Below, piece by piece: positions 21,918 to 28,179 of a stretch of 64,000 nucleotides of DNA. Both the position numbers and the translations under genes were made by a program. Positions within the stretch are counted from its first letter, which is position 1, and each line of letters opens with the position of its first letter. The DNA is from Azotobacter vinelandii CA (GTDB lineage: Bacteria; Pseudomonadota; Gammaproteobacteria; Pseudomonadales; Pseudomonadaceae), in the NCBI RefSeq assembly GCF_000380335.1, contig NC_021149.1, positions 4,082,501 to 4,146,500 of the forward strand, in the 5' to 3' direction. A model generated the notes under the pieces. The model saw only the letters and a list, made by a program, of their open reading frames with translations, was not told the DNA's origin and made no database searches.

Positions 21918-22407
21918 GGGGGTGACCATAGATTTTTACGATGGCCAACTCCTCGGACTGTTCGGCCAACAGCCGTTTGAGGCGGGCGTTTTCGTCGGCC
22001 AACAACTGCTCGCGCTCGCTGCTGGTCTGGGCCTGCTGTTTCCTGCTCCGCCAGCCATAGAGCTGGGAGGGGGGCAGCCCAAGCTGTTCGGCCGCTTTGC
22101 TGACGCCAATCCGTTCGGCCAAGGCCAGCGCTTCGTCCTTGTAGGCTTGGGAGTGGCGGATACGGGTTGGTTTCATCGGGCTTGCTTGCCTTGTCATGGA
22201 TCACCTCGTTGCAGTGTATCGCTTAACGGGGTGTCCACTGAGGCTGGGCAAGATCAGACTACGCCCGCAAGGGTGGCCGCCGCCGAAAACCCCCTGAGCG
22301 TTACGCATAACCCCATATCCGTTACGGGTGGAGAGTTTTTCTAGCCGAACCGCTGTACCACCATTTAGCCATCGACGTTACCCAAACTGCCCCGGAGGGC
22401 GCAGACG

Positions 22408-22632
22408 ATGGCTGCAACTATCACCCCTTCCCACCCCATCCGCCGCTTCATCAAGCGCCAGGCCGTAGAAGACATTACCGGCCTGTCCTGTTCTGAGATT
22501 TACCGCCGGATCGCTGCCGGCACCTTTCCCGCTCAAGTCACCCTTGGCCCGAAGTCCGTTGTCTGGATCGAAGCCGAGGTGCTGGCCTGGTGTGATGAGC
22601 GTATCGCCGAGAGCCGTGGGGAGGTGGCCTGA
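22408..22632 (+). CDS. AlpA-family transcriptional regulator
   Basis: The 74-residue product (MAATITPSHPIRRFIKRQAV) has the AlpA/MerR-like HTH (VEDITGLSCSEIYRRIAAG) and the ending VLAWCDERIA typical of the family. In P4-like satellites such proteins control integrase expression and excision. It opens a plus-strand run of tightly spaced genes; the next gene begins one base after its stop. Confidence 0.9.
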   Translation: MAATITPSHPIRRFIKRQAVEDITGLSCSEIYRRIAAGTFPAQVTLGPKSVVWIEAEVLAWCDERIAESRGEVA

Positions 22633-22633
22633 A

Positions 22634-23017
22634 ATGAAAAAGAGCCAGCCCCTTTCCCAGCAGGCCAGCCCGTCGCAGGACCAGCATATCACCGCCAGCG
22701 CCAGCCCCGACGTGCTGTTGGTGGATATGCCGACCAAGATCGCTCGCATCCTGGCCTACGTTCTGGTGCCCTGCAATTCGCTGAACCGCTTCGAGGCCGA
22801 ACTGCTTGGCGACCACTGCCTCAACTCGACCATTGCCAAGCTGACGCACAACTACGGCCTGGAGTTCCAGCGCCAGCCGGAGAAGGTGCCGAACCGCTGG
22901 GGCGCTCCCTGCGACGTGACCCGCTACAGCCTGCCGGAGAGCCAGCACCAGCGTGCCCGTGCCGTGCTGGCGCTGTTGGACAGGCCGGCCAAGGGCCGCA
23001 AGGAGGTGGCCGAATGA
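22634..23017 (+). CDS. Hypothetical satellite protein
   Basis: The 127-residue product starts at the ATG at 22634 (MKKSQPLSQQASPSQDQHIT); GGGGAGG before the alpA stop serves as ribosome site. The core (KIARILAYVLVPCNSLNRFE, then DHCLNSTIAKLTHNYGLEF and NRWGAPCDVTRY) looks like a small helix-turn-helix domain: it has the alternating pattern of the helix-turn-helix proteins that read STIAKLTHNYG as a recognition segment. I know no function. It overlaps the next start by 4 bases (ATGA). Confidence 0.75.
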   Translation: MKKSQPLSQQASPSQDQHITASASPDVLLVDMPTKIARILAYVLVPCNSLNRFEAELLGDHCLNSTIAKLTHNYGLEFQRQPEKVPNRWGAPCDVTRYSLPESQHQRARAVLALLDRPAKGRKEVAE

Positions 23018-23685
23018 GCAACGCCATTACCCTGGTTCAATTCAAAGGCGAGGCGCGAGTAGATAGCCGCCTGCTGGCCGGGCAGTTGGACAACCAGCAC
23101 AAAGCATCAATGGCTCTGATAGATCGCTATGCCGCCAAGTTCAAGCGCTTCGGGGCTCTCCCATTTCAAATGGAGAAACCCACCGCAGGCTCGGCAGGAG
23201 GCCAACCGGAACGCTATGCCCTGCTGCACGAGGACCAGAGCTACTACCTGCTGTCGCTGTCGCGGAATACCGAAATCGTGGTGGACCTGAAGGCTGACCT
23301 TATCGCTGCCTTCCGCGAGGCCCGCGACCGCGCCAGCGTGACGGACACGCAGTACCTGCCGCTCTACCACGCCATGCACGACGAGGTAGCCGCCCTGGCC
23401 CGGCGCGCCAAGGAGTGCGGCAGCAGCACGCCGGAGCGCATGTTTCACATCAACGCCAACAAGGCGCTGAACGCCGTCATGGGGATTGCCAGCGGCGAGC
23501 GCGACACGCTGACTATCGAGCAGCGCCTGCTGCTGACGACGCTTCAGGCGGTCTGGCGAAACCATCTGCATGCCAGCCTTGAGCACGGCGACGATCACCA
23601 CGAGGCGTTCCGCAAGGCGAAGGCTGCGGTACTGGCCTACATGACGGGCGTCGGTGCCCTGCTGCTGGGAGGCCGCGCCGCATGA
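23014..23685 (+). CDS. Rha-family phage regulatory protein
   Basis: The 223-residue product has an N-terminal Rha (pRha) domain: VDSRLLAGQLDNQHKASMAL, then FKRFGALPFQMEK and YYLLSLSRNTEIVVDLKADL. The C-terminal half is a separate helical region (MFHINANKALNAVMGIASGE) with no recognised function. Rha proteins are found in temperate phages and satellites as regulators of lysogeny. It overlaps both neighbours by ATGA. Confidence 0.85.
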   Translation: MSNAITLVQFKGEARVDSRLLAGQLDNQHKASMALIDRYAAKFKRFGALPFQMEKPTAGSAGGQPERYALLHEDQSYYLLSLSRNTEIVVDLKADLIAAFREARDRASVTDTQYLPLYHAMHDEVAALARRAKECGSSTPERMFHINANKALNAVMGIASGERDTLTIEQRLLLTTLQAVWRNHLHASLEHGDDHHEAFRKAKAAVLAYMTGVGALLLGGRAA

Positions 23686-23930
23686 CGACCTACACCGGAC
23701 ACCGCGTCGAGGACCACGAGGATTTCATCCTGGAGCAGCTTCTGCCGCTGATCGTGGACCACGCTGGCGCCAGCGACACCCCCACGGAGGTAGTCACCTT
23801 CGCCGCGCTCCTGACCCTGGCGACCATCCTGCAAGCCAAGGGGCTGGACCGTGACGTGCTGGTGTGCTCCATCGACGCCGCACGCTTGCAGCCCCACGAA
23901 ATCCATGACGAACCGGAGGGCTTGCAATGA
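23682..23930 (+). CDS. Hypothetical small island protein
   Basis: The 82-residue acidic product (MTTYTGHRVEDHEDFILEQL, then a helical LTLATILQAKGLDRDVLV) is not recognised. It overlaps the rha-like gene by 4 bases and ends where the satellite operon is interrupted by the toxin-antitoxin module. GGAGGG near its end precedes an ATG at 23927, but the frame that follows runs antisense to the toxin-antitoxin genes and I do not call it. Confidence 0.65.
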   Translation: MTTYTGHRVEDHEDFILEQLLPLIVDHAGASDTPTEVVTFAALLTLATILQAKGLDRDVLVCSIDAARLQPHEIHDEPEGLQ

Positions 23931-23990
23931 TGGTCCAGACTTCGCGTTTTCGTGGAGGAGCCAAGGTAACCCAGCAGCGCCTGGAGAATG

Positions 23991-24026
23991 AAAAACGCGG
24001 GGTCACGGCTGATCGCCGCCCCCGCG
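23991..24026 (-). terminator. Terminator of the toxin-antitoxin operon
   Basis: On the minus strand CGCGGGG and CCCCGCG are separated by 17 bases and followed by TTTTTC, 54 bases after the antitoxin stop. Confidence 0.6.
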
Positions 24027-24079
24027 CTACTGGCTCGACCTTGACGGGAACCAGATTCCTGCCGGCCGAAGCCGGTGAC

Positions 24080-24388
24080 TCAGTGAGTGTGCGCCGCACC
24101 GGCTTCAACGTGAAGCCGGAGGCCGAGCGCCTGTATCACCTTGAGGATGGTGGCGAAGCTGGGGTTGCCCTCGCCGGACAGCGCCTTGTACAGACTTTCG
24201 CGCCCGAGGCCGGTGTCTCGTGCCAATTGGGCCATGCCCTTGGCGCGGGCGATGGTGCCGAGAGCCTTGGCGATGAACGCCGCATCGTCGCCAGCCTCCT
24301 CGATGCAAGCCTCAAGATAAAGCGCCATGTCCTCATCGGTCTTGAGGTGTTCGGCGCTATCCCACTTGCGCAGTTTGACGGTAGTCAT
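24080..24388 (-). CDS. HigA-type antitoxin (addiction module antidote, HTH)
   Basis: The 102-residue product (MTTVKLRKWDSAEHLKTDED) has the family's N-terminal D(S)AEHLK motif, followed by an HTH (MAQLARDTGLGRESLYKALS and NPSFATILKVIQALGL). It matches the probable addiction module antidote proteins that follow a HigB/RelE-like toxin. It starts 9 bases after the toxin stop and would neutralise it and repress the operon. The module lies on the strand opposite to the surrounding satellite genes. Confidence 0.9.
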   Translation of the reverse strand: MTTVKLRKWDSAEHLKTDEDMALYLEACIEEAGDDAAFIAKALGTIARAKGMAQLARDTGLGRESLYKALSGEGNPSFATILKVIQALGLRLHVEAGAAHTH

Positions 24389-24397
24389 GTTCGCCTC

Positions 24398-24688
24398 CTA
24401 CAGATGCCGCGCCATGTCGATAGCGGCCTTGATGTCTTTCGCTTGGCTGGACTTGTCGCCACCGGCCAGCAGGATGACCAACTCGTGCCCGCGTTGCGTG
24501 AAATACACGCGATAGCCCGGCCCGTAGTGGATGCGCATCTCCGACACGCCTTCGCCGACCGGCTCGCAATCGCCGAAGTTGCCATCTTCGGCACGGTCAA
24601 TGCGGGCCTGTACTCGCACTGCCGCCCGCCTGTCCCGCAGGCCGGAGAACCAGCGGTCGAACACGTCCGTGGTGAGGATGCTTTTCAT
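24398..24688 (-). CDS. HigB/RelE-type toxin (addiction module killer protein)
   Basis: The 96-residue basic product (MKSILTTDVFDRWFSGLRDR) belongs to the Gp49/HigB-like toxins: AAVRVQARIDRAEDGNFGDC, then SEMRIHYGPGYRVYFTQRG and LAGGDKSSQAKDIKAAIDMA are the family's conserved blocks. Such toxins cleave mRNA on the ribosome. Toxin before antitoxin is the normal order for this type. All conserved blocks are present, so it appears functional. Confidence 0.9.
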   Translation of the reverse strand: MKSILTTDVFDRWFSGLRDRRAAVRVQARIDRAEDGNFGDCEPVGEGVSEMRIHYGPGYRVYFTQRGHELVILLAGGDKSSQAKDIKAAIDMARHL

Positions 24689-24697
24689 GCTGGAGCC

Positions 24698-24713
24698 GTA
24701 TCATTTGGGATAC
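24698..24713. promoter_or_regulatory. Candidate operator of the toxin-antitoxin operon
   Basis: GTATC-ATTTGG-GATAC is a perfect 5-base inverted repeat with a 6-base centre, 10 bases before the toxin start, where an antitoxin HTH dimer would bind. Confidence 0.5.
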
Positions 24714-24751
24714 ATAGCCTAGCCTCTGAGCATTCGCCCGGCAATGCCCAC

Positions 24752-25216
24752 ATGCCCCCGAGTGTTGCCAAGCGCTCCCGCTGGCGCTATGGTGCGCTCG
24801 TCACGGTCAATCCCGTGGCCGGCCGTCGCGGGCCGATTCAGCAAACGGCGCACCAGCGCCCCAAGACCATTGCAGGCGCTTTTTTTGTGTCCGCAATGTC
24901 GTGTCATGGCGGCTGTGCGTGGGAGGGCTTCGGCCCTGCCGGGTCCCGTTTGCCCCGGTCCGCGAACCCGCGCACAGTCGCCACCAGTTACCGCGTCGCG
25001 GCGGTCGGTGGCGGCTCCAACCAAGCAAACGGAGCTGTACCCATGAAGCACCCGCACGCCCCCAATCCGTCCGCACTCCGGCAACGCGCCGCCGCCCACC
25101 GCGCCATGGCCCTGGCCGCCCTGCGCGCCGACTCCTCCCTGTTCGTCCGCCTGCGCCGCTACAACGATCACATGACCAAGGCCCGCGCCCTGGAAGCGCA
25201 GGAGGTGCTGGCATGA
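24752..25216 (+). CDS. Ash-like satellite protein with possible nested gene
   Basis: The 154-residue frame starts at the ATG at 24752 (MPPSVAKRSRWRYGALVTVN). Its middle, IAGAFFVSAMSCHGGCAWEG and RLPRSANPRTVATSYR, resembles the Ash / Icd-like proteins of P4-type satellites, which are usually encoded upstream of the replication genes. An ATG at 25043, 8 bases after GGAG, lies in the same frame and could give a separate 57-residue protein (MKHPHAPNPSALRQRAAAHR). The upstream limit is uncertain, and similarity to Ash is from memory of short motifs only. Confidence 0.45.
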   Translation: MPPSVAKRSRWRYGALVTVNPVAGRRGPIQQTAHQRPKTIAGAFFVSAMSCHGGCAWEGFGPAGSRLPRSANPRTVATSYRVAAVGGGSNQANGAVPMKHPHAPNPSALRQRAAAHRAMALAALRADSSLFVRLRRYNDHMTKARALEAQEVLA

Positions 25217-25467
25217 GCACCATCGTCCGCACTACCGCCGCCATCGCCGACAAGGCCCTGGAAACCATCCGCTACGGCAAGGATAACGTCCGCTGGTTGG
25301 GCGCCCTGATGACCGCCATCCGCCTCGATCTGGAGCACAACGAGGGCCGGCGGGTGGCCGATCTGGCTAGCCTGGGATGGGACCTAAGCAGCGACTGCGC
25401 GAACTACCTGGATGCGCAAGCCGAGCGCCTGGAAAGAGGGCTGGATGCCGCAGAGGTGCAAGCATGA
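25213..25467 (+). CDS. Hypothetical small satellite protein
   Basis: The 84-residue product (MSTIVRTTAAIADKALETIR) is helical, acidic and of unknown function. It starts at the ATG that overlaps the preceding stop (ATGA), with GGAGG 6 bases upstream, and ends with an ATGA overlap into the next gene. Confidence 0.65.
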   Translation: MSTIVRTTAAIADKALETIRYGKDNVRWLGALMTAIRLDLEHNEGRRVADLASLGWDLSSDCANYLDAQAERLERGLDAAEVQA

Positions 25468-25763
25468 GCCGCGCCGACTGGAATGCCCTGTTGCCGAACC
25501 ACGAAACCATCGAAGCCATGAGCCCGGAGAAGCTGGAGGCCGCCGGCCAGGCCACCGAGGACTACGGCATGAACATCGGTTTCGGCATCGCTGCCATCGG
25601 CAACCTGCTGGCCGGCACGGCCACGAACGACGATCACGGCCTCGATCCCGATGCTATGAGCGACCTTGGCTGGCTGCTGGAAACGCTGGGCAAGCTGTCC
25701 GCCAAGCTGGCTGACACCGGAAACGGCATCCGCGCCCGCCGCGCCGCCATCCAAGAGGACTGA
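25464..25763 (+). CDS. Hypothetical small satellite protein
   Basis: The 99-residue product (MSRADWNALLPNHETIEAMS) contains a mid-section NIGFGIAAIGNLLAGTA and a GLDPDAMSDLGWLLETLGKL helix. The latter pattern recurs in the preceding gene (ADLASLGWDLSSDCANYL), so the two may be diverged paralogues. It overlaps its upstream neighbour by 4 bases. Function unknown. Confidence 0.65.
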   Translation: MSRADWNALLPNHETIEAMSPEKLEAAGQATEDYGMNIGFGIAAIGNLLAGTATNDDHGLDPDAMSDLGWLLETLGKLSAKLADTGNGIRARRAAIQED

Positions 25764-25766
25764 CCC

Positions 25767-26176
25767 ATGACGGATTTTCAACGCTGCCAGTCGGCGGCGA
25801 CGGGATCGGCTTGCCCGGTGAAGCCGCCACCCTCATCGACGCGAACCTGGCGCAACTGGACCGGGCACAGGGCCGGGAGGAACTGGCCTACGCCACGGGC
25901 TTTGCCGTTGGGGCAGCGCTGGCGCTGGAGACCGTGGGCCTGCTGAGTGCCACAGCATGCGAGGCGGCGACCCGTGCCGCCAAGGACGCAGCGGATGCCC
26001 GGCGCCTTGCCTGGGATGCCGCACGGATCGATGCCGGGCTGGCGCTTCCTGCTGGCGCCAGCCACACCGCGTCCGACGAAAGCCTGCTTCAGCGTCTGGC
26101 CCATGCCCGTGCCGAGGAGGAACGCCGCAAGCAGCGGAATGCCGCACGGACCAAGGAGGCAGACCATGACCAGTAA
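25767..26176 (+). pseudogene. Small satellite gene with an early frameshift
   Basis: The ATG at 25767 (MTDFQRCQSA) is 3 bases after the previous stop, but the clearly coding part that follows (LPGEAATLIDANLAQLDRAQ, then ELAYATGFAVGAALALETVG) is in another frame from about 25796 on. One missing base in GCGGCGACGG would join QSA to DGIGLPGEA. It may be a true 1-base deletion, a sequencing error, or a gene that now starts at the TTG at 25811. The product would be about 137 residues, with a basic C-terminal coiled region; no function known. Confidence 0.55.
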
Positions 26177-26641
26177 CCCCGAAGTCCTGTTCCGCGATGC
26201 CCTGCAATCGGTATTCGGCCCGCTGGCGGCAAGCGCTTCCTGTACGGCGGGCGGGTGACGGGCTGCCATTCGCCCATCGGCCGCCTGGAGCCAGGGCAGC
26301 CGCTCTACCTCTGCGAGGGCTGGGCGACCGAGGCGACGATCCTCAAGGAAACCGGTTGCCCCGTGGCCTGCGCCCTGAATGCCGGCAACCTGCTGGCGGT
26401 CGGGCAGGAACTGCGACGCCGCCACCCGGCCGCCGTGCTGGTCGTGGCCGGCGACGACGACCGCCAGACCGAGGTCGAGGGCAAGGGCAACCCCGGCCGG
26501 ATCGCCGCCAACCGTGCCTCCGTGGCGCTGGGCTGCGACGTGGTGTTCCCGTCCTGGCCCGCCGGGGCGCCGCTCCACCTGACCGATTACAACGACCTGC
26601 GCCAGTGGCTGAAGCGCCAGCGCAGGCAGGAGGCTTCATGA
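26166..26641 (+). pseudogene. Satellite toprim/primase gene with a large internal deletion
   Basis: The start MTSNPEVLFRDALQSVFGPL (26166) is the usual N-terminus of satellite DNA primases. It is joined, at about 26226-26232, to GKRFLYGGRVTGCHSPIGRL in another frame, which leads into a toprim-type domain (LYLCEGWATEATILKETG, VLVVAGDDD, LHLTDYNDL) ending at 26641. The zinc-binding and early catalytic region, probably more than 100 codons, is gone. A toprim-only protein could still start at the GTG at 26253 or the ATG-less codons near it, but a working primase cannot be made. Confidence 0.75.
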
Positions 26642-27030
26642 CCGATCATAGAGACGACACCACCGGCGCAGGCGGCAACGTCGTGCCCTTCGCCAGGACT
26701 GCTCCGGCCATCAAGCCAGAACGCCCCTGCTGGGGCGTCTATCAGGGATGGGTGCAGAACGAAAAGGGAAGCAGGCTCAAGCCGGGCGTCTACTGGCACG
26801 GCTACCGGGGCGAGGACTTCAAGCGCGGCCCGCTGTTCGAGGCGTGTATCGAGGCCATGGGGCACTTCATCCGCACCGCCCCCAAGGGCACACTGCCCGA
26901 TCCGTTCGGCCCGGATGGCCCGCTCTATGGCGCCCCGGTTCGCATGGTCCAGCCGGACGGCACCGTGACCATCAAGCGGCCCGACCTGACCGTGCACGAC
27001 GCCAGCGGCTCCCGCGTGGTGAAGCGGTAG
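26638..27030 (+). CDS. Hypothetical satellite protein; possible stub of the replicative helicase gene
   Basis: The 130-residue product starts MTDHRDDTTGAGGNVVPFAR and includes PERPCWGVYQGWVQNEKG and LKPGVYWHGY, which resemble the first 60 residues of the DUF927-type helicase that normally follows the satellite primase. The remainder (FKRGPLFEACIEAMGHFIRT, then GTVTIKRPDLTVHDASGS) is different and stops far short of the usual length. It may be a fusion left by a second deletion, or an unrelated small gene. It overlaps the primase remnant by ATGA. Confidence 0.5.
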   Translation: MTDHRDDTTGAGGNVVPFARTAPAIKPERPCWGVYQGWVQNEKGSRLKPGVYWHGYRGEDFKRGPLFEACIEAMGHFIRTAPKGTLPDPFGPDGPLYGAPVRMVQPDGTVTIKRPDLTVHDASGSRVVKR

Positions 27031-27071
27031 GCTGGCGCCGATTGGTCTGTTTCGGATCAAAAGTACGAGAT

Positions 27072-27085
27072 AGACCGATCGGTCT
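27072..27085. repeat. 14-base perfect palindrome
   Basis: AGACCGATCGGTCT lies 41 bases after the preceding gene at the left edge of the origin-like block. It could be an operator for a small HTH regulator; nothing nearby is tied to it. Confidence 0.45.
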
Positions 27086-27133
27086 CACTGAGTCCCCCTC
27101 GACTATGAGCCGGGCCTTGCCGGCAGCGTGACA

Positions 27134-27173
27134 AGTCACGAGCGGTCACGCACTGCCACGACGAGTCACGCGG
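27134..27173. repeat. Four 10-bp-phased iterons
   Basis: The hexamer GTCACG (once GCCACG) starts at 27135, 27145, 27155 and 27165, exactly one helical turn apart. GTGAC in the opposite sense precedes them at 27129-27133. Phased short repeats next to a replication gene suggest an initiator-binding site. Confidence 0.65.
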
Positions 27174-27216
27174 CATTCCCTAGGCGCATGTAGCTGGTCT
27201 GCACCGGTCGAGCCAG

Positions 27217-27600
27217 CCCCCTGTTGGGTCCTTCCTGGCCCCCCGGCGGTCGCGGGTAATTCGCGCCCCGCCCGCGAAACATGTATGAACAAATTCCGCA
27301 GGTTGGTTGTTGTTTTGTCGTGCGGCGCCAGGCCCGCCCCGGCTTGGCGCTGGCGCTTCGGAATAGACCAATCAAGGGCAAGGCACCATTGATCGCTGTG
27401 CGCGCTATGCGGGCCGCTCAACGTGCTGGCTGTGTCCGGGGGTTTCCGCATTGCTGGCAGCCTCTGTGCGACTGCTGGCGCGACCTTCAGGCAAAACCGG
27501 AACCGGAAACAGGTCCGCGGCAGATTGCCCGTATGTAGTCCAAGATCGGGGCGCGAATCACCCGCGCCCCCTGGGGGGCTGGGAAGGACCCAACAGGGGG
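27217..27600. repeat. 54-base inverted repeat flanking 276 bp; noncoding origin-like region
   Basis: Bases 27217-27270 and the reverse complement of 27547-27600 match at 48 of 54 positions without gaps; both begin CCCCCTGTTGGGTCCTTCC. The region 27031-27733 has no convincing gene. With the phased iterons just to the left and the primase remnant upstream, this resembles the ori/crr arrangement of P4-like satellites, though the sequence is not that of P4. Confidence 0.7.
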
Positions 27601-27733
27601 GGAGCGTGCATAAGGAGGGGTGGCGCCCACCGCGGTAGCTGGCCGGCTACCGAAACATGGATGCCTGTACGGATGACCAGTACCAGCCAGCGGCGGCACA
27701 CTACGCCGACCAGACCACCAGCGAGGGCACACC

Positions 27734-27937
27734 ATGAGCATCATTCACCGCGACTACCTGCTCGAGCGGAAGGAGCCGGCCTTTCCGCGTGAACTGGCCG
27801 AGCTGATCGCCAGGAAGGCGCAGGCGCTGGCGGCACAGCTTGAGGACAAGGCGACGCGGGAGTTGGTCATAGCCGCCCGGCGACGCCTACGCGACGGCAT
27901 GGACGCGGCAGAGGTCGCCCGCCAGTTGGGGCTGTGA
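27734..27937 (+). CDS. Hypothetical small protein at the right side of the island
   Basis: The 67-residue product (MSIIHRDYLLERKEPAFPRE) is helical, with LAELIARKAQALAAQLEDKA and a C-terminal GMDAAEVARQLGL that looks like half of a helix-turn-helix. GAGGG precedes the ATG. Function unknown. The stretch from here to 28388 holds no other gene, only the right attachment candidate and two short repeats. Confidence 0.6.
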   Translation: MSIIHRDYLLERKEPAFPRELAELIARKAQALAAQLEDKATRELVIAARRRLRDGMDAAEVARQLGL

Positions 27938-28179
27938 CCTGCGCCCGGCAACGAAGCGCGACCGATCCGGCTCCAGTCCATCCCCCGGCGGGGGGCGAAT
28001 CGTCCACCCTCAGACTGAGGCCGGAGAGCTACCGGCGAAATCTACCGAATGCTGTACGAATAACCAGTATGCACCAGCGTCAACCAGAAGGGGGCGGCAA
28101 TCAACCGCTCCCCTGTCGGCTTGGGATTGCATGGCACTTCTTGGGAAGAAAACAGGCCGAAAAGGGGGGTACTTTTCGA

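Larger units (their letters stand above)
20743..21932 (+). mobile_element. IS110-family, IS1111-group insertion sequence
   Basis: The ends are set by the IS3 orfA sequence on either side: the flanks GCGGCGGCTT (ending 20742) and TTTTTACG (starting 21933) join without loss or duplication. Twelve-base subterminal inverted repeats ATGGTCACCCCC (20749-20760) and its complement (21918-21929) lie 6 and 3 bases from the tips. Subterminal repeats and no target duplication are the marks of the IS1111 group. The transposase is internally deleted. Confidence 0.88.
20708..22197 (-). pseudogene. IS3-family OrfA, interrupted by the IS1111-group element
   Basis: The 5' part runs from the ATG at 22197 down to 21933 and encodes an HTH_Tnp_1 domain (IGVSKAAEQLGLPPSQLYGW) and a leucine-zipper-like stretch (LLADENARLKRLLAEQSEEL). 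The 3' part, encoding AAYFARSLK and the TGA at 20708-20710, lies at 20708-20742. Joining the two restores GTA AAA AAA GCC and a 99-residue OrfA. The A-run is the expected slippery site for the OrfAB fusion. Confidence 0.9.
19821..22256 (-). mobile_element. IS3-family insertion sequence, itself interrupted
   Basis: Terminal inverted repeats begin TGATCTTGCCCAGCC at 19821-19835 and end as its exact complement at 22242-22256; the similarity extends inward about 36 bases. The 3-base target duplication GAC stands at 19818-19820 and 22257-22259. Two overlapping frames, orfA and orfB, are on the minus strand. Without the nested 1190-bp element at 20743-21932 the IS would be 1246 bp, a normal size for IS3. 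OrfA is split, so this copy cannot make its OrfAB transposase. Confidence 0.93.
19605..22310 (+). pseudogene. Small island gene interrupted near its end by the IS3 element
   Basis: The frame opens at 19605 (MLLGISNINQCKARAIERAR) and now stops at 19823, using TGA from the first three bases of the IS3 inverted repeat, after 72 codons ending IKPVAPD. If the IS3 and one copy of the GAC duplication are removed, the frame continues at 22260 with YARKGGRRRKPPERYA and a TAA at 22308-22310. The intact protein would be about 88 residues with a short basic tail. The RIKEWIKPVAPDYARKGGR ending resembles small HTH-like proteins often found beside integrases in Pseudomonas elements. The truncated form may still be made. 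Confidence 0.7.

Noticed and set aside
23927-24751. Long open plus-strand frame starting ATGATG after GGAGGG
   Set aside because: It runs antisense through the well-supported antitoxin and toxin genes and its translation has no domain-like pattern there. Only the part from 24752 on looks coding.
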